Shown here: positions 27,601 through 39,600 of the stretch, piece by piece
How positions within the stretch are numbered: position 1 is the stretch's first letter
How the letters are laid out: each line of letters begins with the position of its first letter
Assembly (NCBI GenBank): GCA_016222825.1
Contig: JACRQF010000010.1
Span: 310,001 to 374,000 of the forward strand
Direction of reading: 5' to 3'
DNA: 64,000 nt
From: Verrucomicrobiota bacterium
GTDB lineage: Bacteria; Verrucomicrobiota; Verrucomicrobiia; CAIQCK01
Position numbers and translations under genes: made by a program
Notes under the pieces: generated by a model
Databases searched by the model: none
What the model was told of the DNA's origin: nothing
The model's input: the letters and a program-made list of their open reading frames with translations, nothing else

Positions 27601-30600
27601 GTCCGCTGACCTGCACGGGCGTCAGGCAGTTCGTCGTGCTGCCGTTGCCCAACTGGCCCTTGTTGTTGAGGCCCCACGCCCAGACCGTGCCGTCCCTCTT
27701 CAGCGCAAAAGTGGTATGAACGCCAGCGGCAATCGCCTTCACGTCTGTCAAACCGGGCACTTGCGTCGCCACCATACGGTTCGTCATGGGACCAAGACCC
27801 AATGCACCGTTCTCGTTGTTGCCCCACGTCCAGACCGTGCCATCCATGTCGAGCGCCACCGAGTGATACTGGCCGGCCGCCAGGGAGAGCACGTTCGTCA
27901 AGCCGACCACCTGCACCGGCGTCATCGAATACTCATAAACGTAACCGTCGCCGAGCTGGCCGTTGAAGTTGTTGCCCCACGTCCAGACCGTGCCGTCCCA
28001 CTTCAGAGCCAGCGAGTGATAGTAGCCCGCCGCAACCGCCGTCATCACGTCGTCGAGGCCCGTCACCATCACCGGCGACGAGCGGTTCGTGGTCGTGCCG
28101 TCGCCGAGCTGACCGTTGTTGTTGTTGCCCCACGTCCAGACCGTGCCGTCGGCTTTCAGCGCCACCGCGTAATGATCCTTGCAACTGGCAGACCTGATCT
28201 CGCTCAACCCCACCACCTGCCGGGGCGTGAGCCGCGGGCTTACCATCGTGCCGTCGCCAACCTGGCCGAGTTCGTTGAAGCCCCAACTCCACACCGTGCC
28301 GTCGCCGCGCAACACTACCGTGTGCATCCGGCCCGGTCCGAGGCCCTCGATCGGGTCCACCTCGATCTCACCCAGCGTGTAGAGCGCGTGCGTGTCCCAA
28401 TAGAGCATCGGCAGCAGGCTCGGCAGGTTCGTCTGGCTGAACCGACCCACGTCATAGTTGAAGTCGAAGATGTTGAACAAGTCGCCCGCCATCGGCATGT
28501 AGCCGAGCAGCGACACATCCAGCGTGCCGTTGATGTTGAACGTGCCGTTGATAATGAACTGGTCGAACTCCCAGATGTTGGTGCCGCCGAGTTGCATCGC
28601 CATCATGCTCCCCGGCAGCATCATCACGTCGCCGTTGGCAACCAGCGGGCCGAGCAGATTGCCCGGGGCGATGGTGCCCGCGTTAGTGATCCAAGCCGTG
28701 TTGATCGTGCCAACGCCGGTCAAGGTGGCGTTGGTGTTGATGAAGAGGTTGTTCGTGAACACATGCGTCCCGCCCAGCAACCGCAACGTCGCCGCATCCG
28801 TTCCGTTGCCGACACTGAACAGCGAGCCGTTGTCCACCACGCTGCCGCCGCTGTTGAGCGTGCCGCCGTTGAAGTTCATCACGCTGAGCGCGCCGTTGGT
28901 GAGGTAGAACTGCCCTGCCGTCACCGTGCCACCATCCAGCGTGAACGTGCCGTTGCGGTTGTCGAGCACGGTGCTCGCGTTGACGTTGCCGTTCGACACG
29001 ATCAGCGTCGCACCGCCGTCGTTGATGAAGGTGGCGAGGTTCCCCGTGCCACCGGTGACGAGCCACGAGCCGAGGTTGGTCGCCGTGGTCGCGTTCTGCC
29101 GCCCGCCGCTCTGCCAGACGCTCGCGCCGGGCAGGTTCAGGAAGAGGTCCGCCGTGTTGGTGCCGCCGCTGATCTCCACCGTCGCGCTGTTGGTGAAGAG
29201 TGGCGTCACCAGCACGCCGCCGCTCTGCGCGAACGCTCCCAGGTTGTTCACCTCCGTGGAAACCGTCGCCGCGCCGCCCGTGACGTTGAGCCGTCCCGTC
29301 GCGAGGTTCGTGACGCCACCGGAGACGGTCAGCGTCCCGCCATTCATGCCGAACAGGCCGCCATTCAACACCATCGGCGTCGTCACGCTGCCGTCGTTGA
29401 TCGCCACGACGCTGTTTGCCGCGTCGAGCGAGTAGAGGTTGTCCGCGACCACCACGCCGCTGTTGATCGTCAGCGTGCCGCTGCGGACATCAAGCACGCC
29501 GTTGCCCGCCGCGTTGGTGGCGTAGAGATTGCCGCCGGAAACGGTGAGCAGGTTGTTGCTGGATGTCGTCGGATCGTAGCCGACCATGACATTCGAGGCC
29601 ATCACGCTGCCGCCGTTGGCGATGGTCAGACTGTTGCCGGAGCCAGCTTTGCCAACATAGAGGTCCCGTGCGTTGCTCCAGACCGAGCCGGCGCCTGTCA
29701 CCAGCACCGTGTTGTTGCTGGCAGTGCTACGATAGCCGATGTAGCCGAGTTCACTGATCACCTGGCCGCCGTTGGCGATGGTCAGGCTGTTGCCGGAGCC
29801 ATCATCACCGACAGTGAGGCCCCATGCGTTGCTCCAGACCGAGTTGGCGCCCGTCACTTCCACCGTGTTGTTGCTGGCAATGCTAATACCACCGATGCTG
29901 CCGCTGTCGTCCAACACCCGGCCGCCGTTGGCGATGGTCAGGCTGTTGCCGGAGCCAGCACCACCGACAGTGAGGTAATAATTGCTCCAGACCGAGCCGG
30001 CGCCTGTCACCAGCACCGTGTTGTAGCTGCTGGTGCCATAATTGTAGGAGCCGATTACGCCGTGGCTGTCCAACACTTGGCCGCCGTTGGCGATGGTCAG
30101 GCTGTTGCCGGAGCCAGCATAACCGACAGTGAGGTCCCGTGCGTTGCTCCAGACCGAGCCGGCGCCTGTCACCAGCACCGTGTTGTTGCTGGCAGTGCTA
30201 CCATCGCCGATGAAGCCGTAGTCACTGATCACCTGGCCGCCGTTGGCGATGGTCAGGCTGTTGCCGGAGCCAGCATCACCGACAGAGAGGTAATAATTGC
30301 TCCAGACCGAGCCGGTGTCCGTCACTTGCACCGTGTTGTTGCTGGCGCCGCTAACGTAGCCGATGAAGCCGTAGTCACTGATCACCTGGCCGCCGTTGGC
30401 GATGCTCAGACTGTTGCCGGGGCTATACCAACCGACTATGAGGCTCCCTGTGTTGCTCCAGACCGAGCCGGCGCCCGTCACCAGCACCGTGTTGTTGCTG
30501 GCATCACTCGTATTGCCGATGATGCCGCTCTGGTTGAGCACTTGGCCGCCATTGGTGATGATCAGGCTGTTGCCGGTGCCGGCGTCGCCGACATAAAGCG

Positions 30601-33600
30601 CCCGGTTGTTGGCGTTCTGCAAGACCGAGCCGGCGCCAGTCACCACGACCGAGTTGTTGCTGGCGCTCGCGTAGCGGCCGATGTAGGCCTCGCCATACCG
30701 GTTGATGACCTGGCCGCCGTTGCTGACGATCAGGCTGTTGCCGGAGCCATAGTAACCGACGCCCAGATGATAGTAGTTGCTCCACACCGTGCCCGAACCG
30801 TTCACTGTCACTGTATTGTCAGACGCACCCGCGTTGTAGCCGATCCATCCCGAACCGTTGGTGACCAACGCGCCGTCGTTGATCATCAGGCTGTTGTTGG
30901 CGCTGCTCTGGCCGATATACACGGCGCCGGCATTGGCCCAGAGCGAGTTCGCGCCGCTGACCAAGACAGCATTGCCACTGCTGAAACCCGTGCCCACCCG
31001 GCCGCCCGCGGTGACGACCCGCCCGCCGTTGGTGACGACGAGATTGTTACCTGAACCAAACCAGCCCACGTAGAGTTCGTTGGTATTGTTCCAGACCGAG
31101 CCTGCGCCCGTCACCAACACACGATTATCCGTCGCCCCGCTGTAGTAGCCAATGTAGCCGTCGCCGTTGATGACCTGGCCGCCGTTGCTGATCACGAGGT
31201 TATTGCCAGAACCTGAGCCGCCAACCCGGAGATGAGCGGCGTTGCTCCACACCGAGCCAACGTCGCTCACCGTTACCAAGTTGTTGCTGCTCGAAGCAGC
31301 GGACCCGATCGTAGCTGAAGCCGGGCCCAACACCCGGCCGCCGCCACTGATCATCGCCTCGTTGAACGAACCGGCGTTGCCGATAGTCAGCGAGCCGTTG
31401 AGAAGACCGCTACTGACCGCCAAAATCCCGTGATCTTCGCTGACGAAGTTGGTCAGGTTCGCGGTGCCGCCGGAGATTGTCCACGCGCCGAAGTTCGTCG
31501 CCACGCCCGCGTCCTGCTGGCCGCCGCTCTGCAACACGATGCCGGACGCTTGGTTCAGGAACGTCGCCGCCTGGTTCTCGCCCGCGCTGAGCGTGAAGCC
31601 GCCGCTGTTGTTGAAGTCCTGCGCAGCGAACACGCCGCCGGTCTGGTTGAATGAGCCGAGGTTGTTCGCCGGCCCCGTGACAGTCGCCGAGCCTCCACTG
31701 AAGTTAAACGCGCCGCCAGCCGCGTTGGTGAAAACGCCGCCCACGTTCAGCAGTCCGTCGGCCATGCCGAACTGGCCACCGTTCACCAGCACCGGTGTCG
31801 TCAACGTGCCAATGTTCATCGCCACCACGCTGCCGGCCTCCGTCACGAACGATCCGTCTGCCGTGACGATGCCGGCATTCATCGTCAGCGTTCCGGTTCC
31901 AGCGTTGACGAAGTTCGTCAACTTCGCCAGTCCTCCGCCGGAGATTGTCCACGCGCCGAAGTTCGTCGCCACGCCCGCGTTCTGCTCGCCGCCGTTCTGC
32001 TGGATGACACCGGCGAGTTGGTTCACAAGCAACGCCGCCGAGTTGGTGCCGCCGTTGAGCGTCAACGCGCCGCTGTTGCCCAAGTGCGCCGACTCAAAGC
32101 CGCCGCCGGTCTGCGTAAACACTCCCTGGTTGTCCATCTGCGCCGTCACGCCCGCCTGGCCGCCGCTCAAATCGAACGTCGCTCCCGCCGCGTTGGTGAA
32201 CGCACCCGCCACGCCGAGCGTGCCGCCCGCCACGGCGAAGTCGCCGCCGTTGAGCACGGTTTGCGCCGCGAGGCTGCCGCCGTTCAACGCCAACGCGCTG
32301 CCGTTGGCCGTCACCAATCCACCGACGTTGAGCACGCCGTTATTGATGGCCAGCGCGCCTGCGCCGTCGTTGACGAAGTTGGTCAGGTTCGCCGCACCGC
32401 CGGTGACCATCCACGCGCCGAGGTTGGTTGCCACGCCCGCGTTTTGCTCGCCGCCGCTTTGCAGCACCGCGCCCGCGGCCATGTTCACAAACAACGCCGA
32501 CGTGTTGGTGCCGCCGCTGAGCGTGAACGTGCCGTCGCTGACGAAGTTGGCCAGGTTCGCTACGCCGCCGGAGATCGTCCACCCGCCAAGGTTGGTCGCC
32601 ACACCCGCGTTTTGCTCGCCGCCGCTTTGCAGCACCGCGCCCGCGGCCATGTTCACAAACAACGCCGACGTATTCGTGCCGCCGCTAAGCGTGAACGCAC
32701 TGTCATTGTAGATGTTCGTCAGATTCGCCAAGCCACCGGAGATCTCCCACACGCCGAGGTTGGTGACCACGCTGCCATTCTGCGCGCCGCCACTGAACAA
32801 AAACACGCCGCTGTTGGCCAGCACCGCCGCGTCGAGCACACCCCCGTCCTGTGTCCACGTCCCACTGTTGTCCACCAGCACCGATACCGCCGCGCCGCCG
32901 CTTTGATTGACGGTGCCAGCATTGCTGAATGCACCAGCCACGTCCAACGCGCCGCCCGTCATTCCAAAAGCCCCGTTGTTTGCCACCAAACGCGTCTGCA
33001 TGTTACCGCCACTGACCGTCAGCGAGCCGGCGGCGTCGTTGATGAAGTTGGTCAGGTTCGCCACGCCGCCGGCGACCGTCCATGTGCCGGAGTTCGTCAC
33101 TGTGTTCACATTCTGCTCGCCGCCGCTCTGGTTCACGACGCCGGTGAGCAGGTTCAGGAACAACGCCGCCGAGTTCGTGCCGCTGCTGATCGTCAGCGTG
33201 CCGCTGTTGGAGAATTCCGCCGGGTCAAACATGCCGCCGCTCTGCGTGAACGTCCCTTGGTTGTCCATCAGCACCGGCACCGTCGCGGTGCCCCCGCTGA
33301 GGTTGAACACGCCGCCCGCCGCGTTGGTGAACGCGCCCGCCACGTCCAACGCGCCGCCCGCCATGTCGAACTGGCCGGCGTTCACCAGCACCGGCGCAGT
33401 GAGCGTGCCGCCGTTCAGCGCCACGTTGCCGCCGAGGCTGGTCACGAATGAGCCGGCAGCGTTGACCGTTCCGTTACTGATCGTCAGCGTGCCACCGTAG
33501 CTGGTGAAATTGGTCAGGTTCGCGACACCGCCATTGATGATCCACACGCCGCGGTTGGCCGCCATGTTCGCGTTCTGCTCACCGCCGCTGAAGAGCAGCG

Positions 33601-36600
33601 TGCCGCTGTTGAACAACCACTCCGCGCTGAAGGCGCCTCCGCTCTGTGTCCATGCTCCTGCGTTGACCATTTGCAACCGACTCGTCGCGGTGCCGCCGCC
33701 AAGGTTGAACGAACCTCCGACACTGTTGGTCAACAAAATCGTGTTCAACGCCCCTCCTGACATGGTGAATTGGCCACGGTTCTGCGCATACCTGGCTGTT
33801 ACGCTGCCATCGCTCAGCGCCAGGAAGCCTCCCGTGTCCACGAGCAGGGAAGGATAATCAAAGCTAGGAGCGGTGGCATGAAGCGAGCCGCCCGAGACAC
33901 TCACCAGATTGCTCGTGCCGCCCCCCACATAAACACTGGCTGCTGTTACCAAGCCGTTGTCCGTGAGAACGAGACTGTTGCCGGAACCAGGGCCGCCAAC
34001 GAAGAGATAGCCCCAGTTACTCCACACGGAGCCGGAGCCGCTTACGAGAACGGTATTGCTCCATCCTCCCTGCCAGCCGCCAACCTGCCCCTGAGCAGCG
34101 ATCACCTTGCCGCCGTTCGTAATGGTCATGACGTTATCGAAGCCCCAGCGGCCGATAAGAAGCGACCCGGCATTGCTCCAGAGCGAGCCAGAACCGGTCA
34201 CGAGAACAGCGTTGCTCCATCCATTGCCTACGGCATTGTCTGCCAGAAAACCCTCGGAGAACACCTGTCCTCCGTTGGCGATGGTCAGGCTATTGTTGGC
34301 AGAACCGCCTTGGCCAACAATGAGCGGACCACCACTCCTCCAAACCGAGCCGGAATCCGTGACCAGCGCGCTATTATTGTGAGCACGGAAGTGTTCGCCG
34401 ATAACTCCCCAGTCATCGTTTTCCATCTGACCACCGTTGTTGATGATCAGTTGGTTGCCGGAACCGTAGCTGCCGACAACGAGCGACCGGTTCCTCCAAA
34501 TCGAACCTGAGCCGCTCACCAACGCCACGTTGTTGCTGCTGAATTCAGTCTCGCCCAAGACATCGTCGCCACGAACGCCGCTGTTCCAAGGCCCCACCAC
34601 GCCGCCGTTGGTAATGACAAGCTGGTTGAACGATCCCGTGCCACCCACTGTCAGCGCCCCATCAAACGTGCCGCCGGAAACTGTGAGAATGGCCGAGCCG
34701 TCGTTGACAACCCTATCGCTTTGGGCCGCGCCGGCGGCGATGGTCCACGTGCCGAAGTTGGTTGCCGCATACCATCCCGCGACCATAACGCCGCCATTTT
34801 GCTGCACAACGCCGCTCGAAAGATTCAAGAATCTGTTTCCAGTCCAATTCGTCCCACTCCCGACAGTCAGTGTGCCACTGTTCTCAAAGTCCTCTGTGCG
34901 GAACACGCCATTCCCCTGGGTAAACGTGCCCCTGTTGTCCATCGTCATCCATGAATCAAAATCGTTCACATCACCGCCGCTGAGGTTGAACACGCCTCCC
35001 GCCGCATTAGTGAACGCCCGATTCACGTTCAGCGTCCCGCCCGCCATGTCAAACTGGCCGCCATTCACCAACGTCACCGACGTCACGCTGCCGCTGCCCA
35101 GCGTCGCCGCGCCGCCGTTGACGAAGCCGGCCAAGTTGGCCACACCGCCGGAGACGGCCCACGCGCCGAGATTGGTTGCCACATTCACATTCTGCTCACC
35201 GCCGCTCTGCTGCACGGTGCCCGACGCCAGATTTAAGAGCAACCGGGCTGTGTTTGTGCCTGCGTTGATCGTCACCGTGCCGCTGTTGTTGAGCAGCGCC
35301 GAGTCAAATACGCCGCCGCTCTGCGTGAACGTCCCCTGGTTGTTCATCCGCACCGGCACGCTTGCGGTGCCACCGCTGAGGTTGAACGCGCCGGCCGCTA
35401 GGTTCGTGAACGCTCCGGCGACGCTGAGCGTGCCGCCCGCCATGCCAAACTGGCCGGCGTTCACCAGCAACGGCGCGGCCAGATTGCCGCCGTTCATCGC
35501 CACGATGCCGCTGCCGCTGGTCGTGAAGAGACGGTCGGCCGTCACGCTGCCGCTGTTGAGCGTCAATGTGCCACGGCGAATGTCGAGGACGGCTTTGCCC
35601 GCCGCATTGGTCGCGTGAAGGTTGCCGCCGGAAACCGTCAGCGCGTTGCCCGTCGAGAGAGCGTCAAAGCCGACGACCACATTGGTGGCCATCACGCTGC
35701 CGCCGTCGTCAATGCTCAGTTGGTTCAGCGCGCCCGTGTAGCCGAGGAACAAACCCACGCTGTTGCTCCAGAGCGAGCCGGCTCCGCTCACCAGCACGTT
35801 GTTGTTGTCCGCCCCAGCGGCACGCCCCACATAGCTCGCCGCGCCCGCAACAATCACCTGGCCGCCATCGGTGATGGCCAGTTGGTTGCCCGCGCCGGCA
35901 TAACCGACGTTAAGGCCACTGCTGTTCCTCCAAGCGGAGCCAGCGCCGCTGACCAGCGCCGCGTTGTCGTTAGCGCCGGCATTGTTGCCCATGTAGCCAG
36001 TGCTGTCGAAGACCTGACCGCCATTGGTGACGATCAGTTGATTCCCGGAGCCTAAAAGACCCACATAGAAGACGGTGCTGTTACTCCAGACCGAGCCGGC
36101 GCCGCTGACCAGCACCACGTTGTTGCTTGAATCCGCGCTGTTACCCACGTGCCCCCTGCTGTCCGTCACCTTGCCGCCGTCAGTGATGGCCAGTTGATTA
36201 TCGGAGCCATGAACACCCACATAGAGGTAGCTACTGCTGCTCCAGACCGAACCGTTGCCGGTGACCACCACCCTGTTGTTGTCCGCGTTCGCCGTGTTGC
36301 CCAGGTAGCCCATGCTGTTGAAAACCTGGCCGCCGTTGGTAATCGTCAGTTGGTTGCCGGAACTGTTATTGCCCACATAGAGATAGCTGCTGTTGCTCCA
36401 TGTCGAGCCGGCGCCGCTCACCAACACGGTGTTGTTGCTCGATGTGGTCGCGTAGCCCACGTAGCCGGTGCCGTTGAGAACCTGGCCGCCGTCTGCAATC
36501 GTCAGGGTGTTGAACGCACCGTTATTGCCCACATTAAGGCCGGCGCTGTTGCTCCACACCGAACCCGCGCCGCTGACCAACGCCACGTTGCTCCGGCTTC

Positions 36601-39600
36601 CCACGGCCTGACCGATGGAACCAAGCCTGTCAGCCACCACACCACCGTTGTTGATCGTCAGTTGGTTGAACGATCCCGTGCCGCCCACCGTCACCGCGCC
36701 GTTGAGCGTGCCTCCCGAAACCGTTAGCGTCGCCGAGCCGTCGTTGACGAAATTCGTCAGGTTCGCCACGCCGCCGGTGATCGTCCAAGAGCCGAAGTTG
36801 GTGGCGTAATTTACGTCCTGCTCGCCGCCGCTCTGCTGGACGGTGCCGCCCGCCAGATTCAGGAACATGGTCGCCTCGTTGGTGCCCGCGCTAATCACCA
36901 ATGCGCCGCTGTTGATGAACTGCGCGGGATCAAACACGCCGCCGCTCTGCGTGAACGTGCCTTGGTTGCTCATACGCACCGGCACAACCGCGTTGCCACC
37001 GCTCATGTTGAACGCGCCGCCCGTCGCGTTGGTGAACGCACTCGCCACGCTCAACGTGCCGCCAGCCATGTCGAACTGGCCGGCGTTCGACACCGTCGGC
37101 GCGGTCAAGCTGCCGCCGTTCAATGCCACGATGCCGCTGCCACTGGCCGTCTGCAACGCGTCCGCGAACACGCTGCCGCTGTTGAGGGTCAGCGTGCCGT
37201 AGCGAACCTCAATCGCTCCGGTGCCCGTGGCGTTGGTGGCGTAGAGGTTGCCGCCGGAAACTGTGATGGCGTTCCCGCTGGATGACTGGACACCTACAAC
37301 CACGGTCGCAGCCGCCACCGTGCCGTCATCGGCGACGGTCAGGCTGTTGCCGGAACCGGCGTTGCCGACATTGAGGGCGCCGTTGTTGTTCCAAGCGGAG
37401 CCAGAGCCGGTCACCACGACTGCGTTGTTGTTCGCGCTGGAAGCAGCGCCGATCTGGCCCAAACTGTCGAACATTTGGCCGCCATTGGCAATGGTCAGGC
37501 TGTTGCCGGAGCCCCCGTTGCCAACACCCAGTTGACCGCTGCTGTTGCTCCAGACGGAGCCGGCACCAGTCACCAAGACCGTGTTGTTGCTCGAACTGGC
37601 GTGCCAACTGATAATGCCCCAAGTGGAGAGAAGCTGGCCACCGTTGGCAATGGTCAGGCTGTTGCCGGAACTTTCGTAGCCCACAGCAAACTCCACGCTG
37701 TTGTTCCAGATGGAGCCAGCGCCGGTCACCAACGCCGTGTTGTTGCTCGCGCTGGTGTGCAAGCCAACAAAACCCTCGCTGTTGAAGACGTGGCCGCCGT
37801 CGGCAATCGTCAGGCTGTTGCCGGCGCCATTTACGCCCACACCCATGTTAACGCTGCTGTTCCAGACGGAGCCGGTGCCGGTCACCAAGACCGTGTTGTT
37901 ATTCGCGCCGGCGTTCACGCCGATCTCGCCGCCGGTGTTGAAGACCTGGCCGCCGTTGGTAATGGTCAGGCTGTTGCCGGAGCCAGAGTTGCCGACATAG
38001 AGGCTGCTGCTGTTGCTCCACACGGAACCGTTGCCGGTCACCAAGACCGCGTTGTCGCTCCCGTTGGCGTAGTAGCCGATGACACCGAGGTTGTTGAAGA
38101 CCTGGCCGCCAGCCGCAAGGGTCAGGCTGTTGCCGGAGCCAGAGAGGCCGACAGACATGTCGCTGCTGTTACTCCAGACCGATCCGGTGCCGGTGACCAG
38201 CACTGTGTTGTTGCTCGCGCCGCTGCCGCTGCCGATGCGTCCGACGCTGTCGAAAACTTGGCCGCCGTTGGCAAGAGTCAGGTTATTGTTAGCGCCAGCG
38301 TTGCCGACATACACGTCGCTGCTGAAGACCCGGCCACCGTCGTCAAGGGTTAGACTGTTGCCGGAACCAAAGTAGCCAACGTGCAAATTGACATTGTTGC
38401 TCCAGAGGGAGCCAGAGCCGGTCACCAAGACCGTGTTGTTGCTCGAGCTGGTGTTATAGCCGATGACGCCGCTGATGTCGGAGACCCTGCCGCCGTTGGT
38501 GATGACCAGGCTGTTGCCGGAGCCGAAGTAGCCGACAGACATGTCGCCGTTGTTGCTCCAAACGGAGCCGGGACCGGCAACCAACACCGTGTTGTTGCTG
38601 GCGTCGGCCGTGTAGCCCACGTAGCCGCTGGTGTTGCGGACCTGCGCGCCGTCGCTGACAGTCAACTGGTAGCCGGACCCGGCCGCGCCCACGAACAGGC
38701 TGCCGCTGTTGTTCCAGAGCGAACCCGCGCCGGTGATGGTCGCGTAGTTGAAGTTGGCAATGCCCGTGGTGCCGATCTGGCCGCCGGTCGCGTTCACCAC
38801 ACCGCCGTTGGTCACCGTCAGCGCGTAGAACGCCCCGGCGGGACCGATCACGTAGGCGCCGGGGTAATTCACCGTGATGCCATCAATGATGTTCGTGAGC
38901 GGCGTCGCCGGAACCAAGTTGATAGTGAGGCTGAAGTCGTTCGTCGAGGTGAGGCCATCGCTGCCGGCCACCAGCACTGTGAAGCTGTTCGCCCCCACCG
39001 CGCTTGGTCGGCCACTGATGACACCATCGCTGCTCAGGCTCAATCCCGGCGGCAGACTGCCCGTCCCCAGCGACCACGTGTAGTTGGTCAAACCGCCCGT
39101 CGCCGCCAACGTTTGGCTGTAAGGCACGCCGATCACGCCATCCGGCAGCGGTGTGCTTGTGATGACCGTCGGTGCCACGCCCAGGTTGGTGAACACCATG
39201 TCCGTGCCGTAGCTGGTTCCCGCCGCGTTGGTCGCAACCAACTGATAGTGATACACGCCATGCGGCGACAGCCCGCCCAGCGCCGCCGTCACTGTCACGT
39301 TCGTGCTCGCGCTGCCCACGTCCTGCCATGATGTGACGCTGCCATAGTCGGTGTCGCTGCCATACTGGAATCGCGCGCCCGTTGCCAACCCGTTTGCGTT
39401 CACCGTGCCGTTGAGCGTCGCTGCGCTGCTGGTCACTTCCGTCGCAGACAATGTCGCCACCTCCGGCGCTACCAACGGCACGCCTTTGCTGATGCGGCTG
39501 TTCCCAATGTCCGCCACGAACATGCTGCCCGCGCTGTCCACCGCCACGCCAAAAGGATCGTTGAACCGCGCCGCACTGCCGGTGCCATCCGCACTGCCGC

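Noticed and set aside
29600-30600. CRISPR or satellite array
   Set aside because: The 150-160-base units stay in frame with a secreted repeat protein and encode the NSLTIANGGQV motif; they are protein repeats.
27512-31054. 1,180-codon plus-strand frame opposite the beta-helix region
   Set aside because: Same reason: a repeat-driven shadow frame (AVGDGQAVAGA repeats) made open by lack of stops in the complement of Gly/Asn/Ser repeats.
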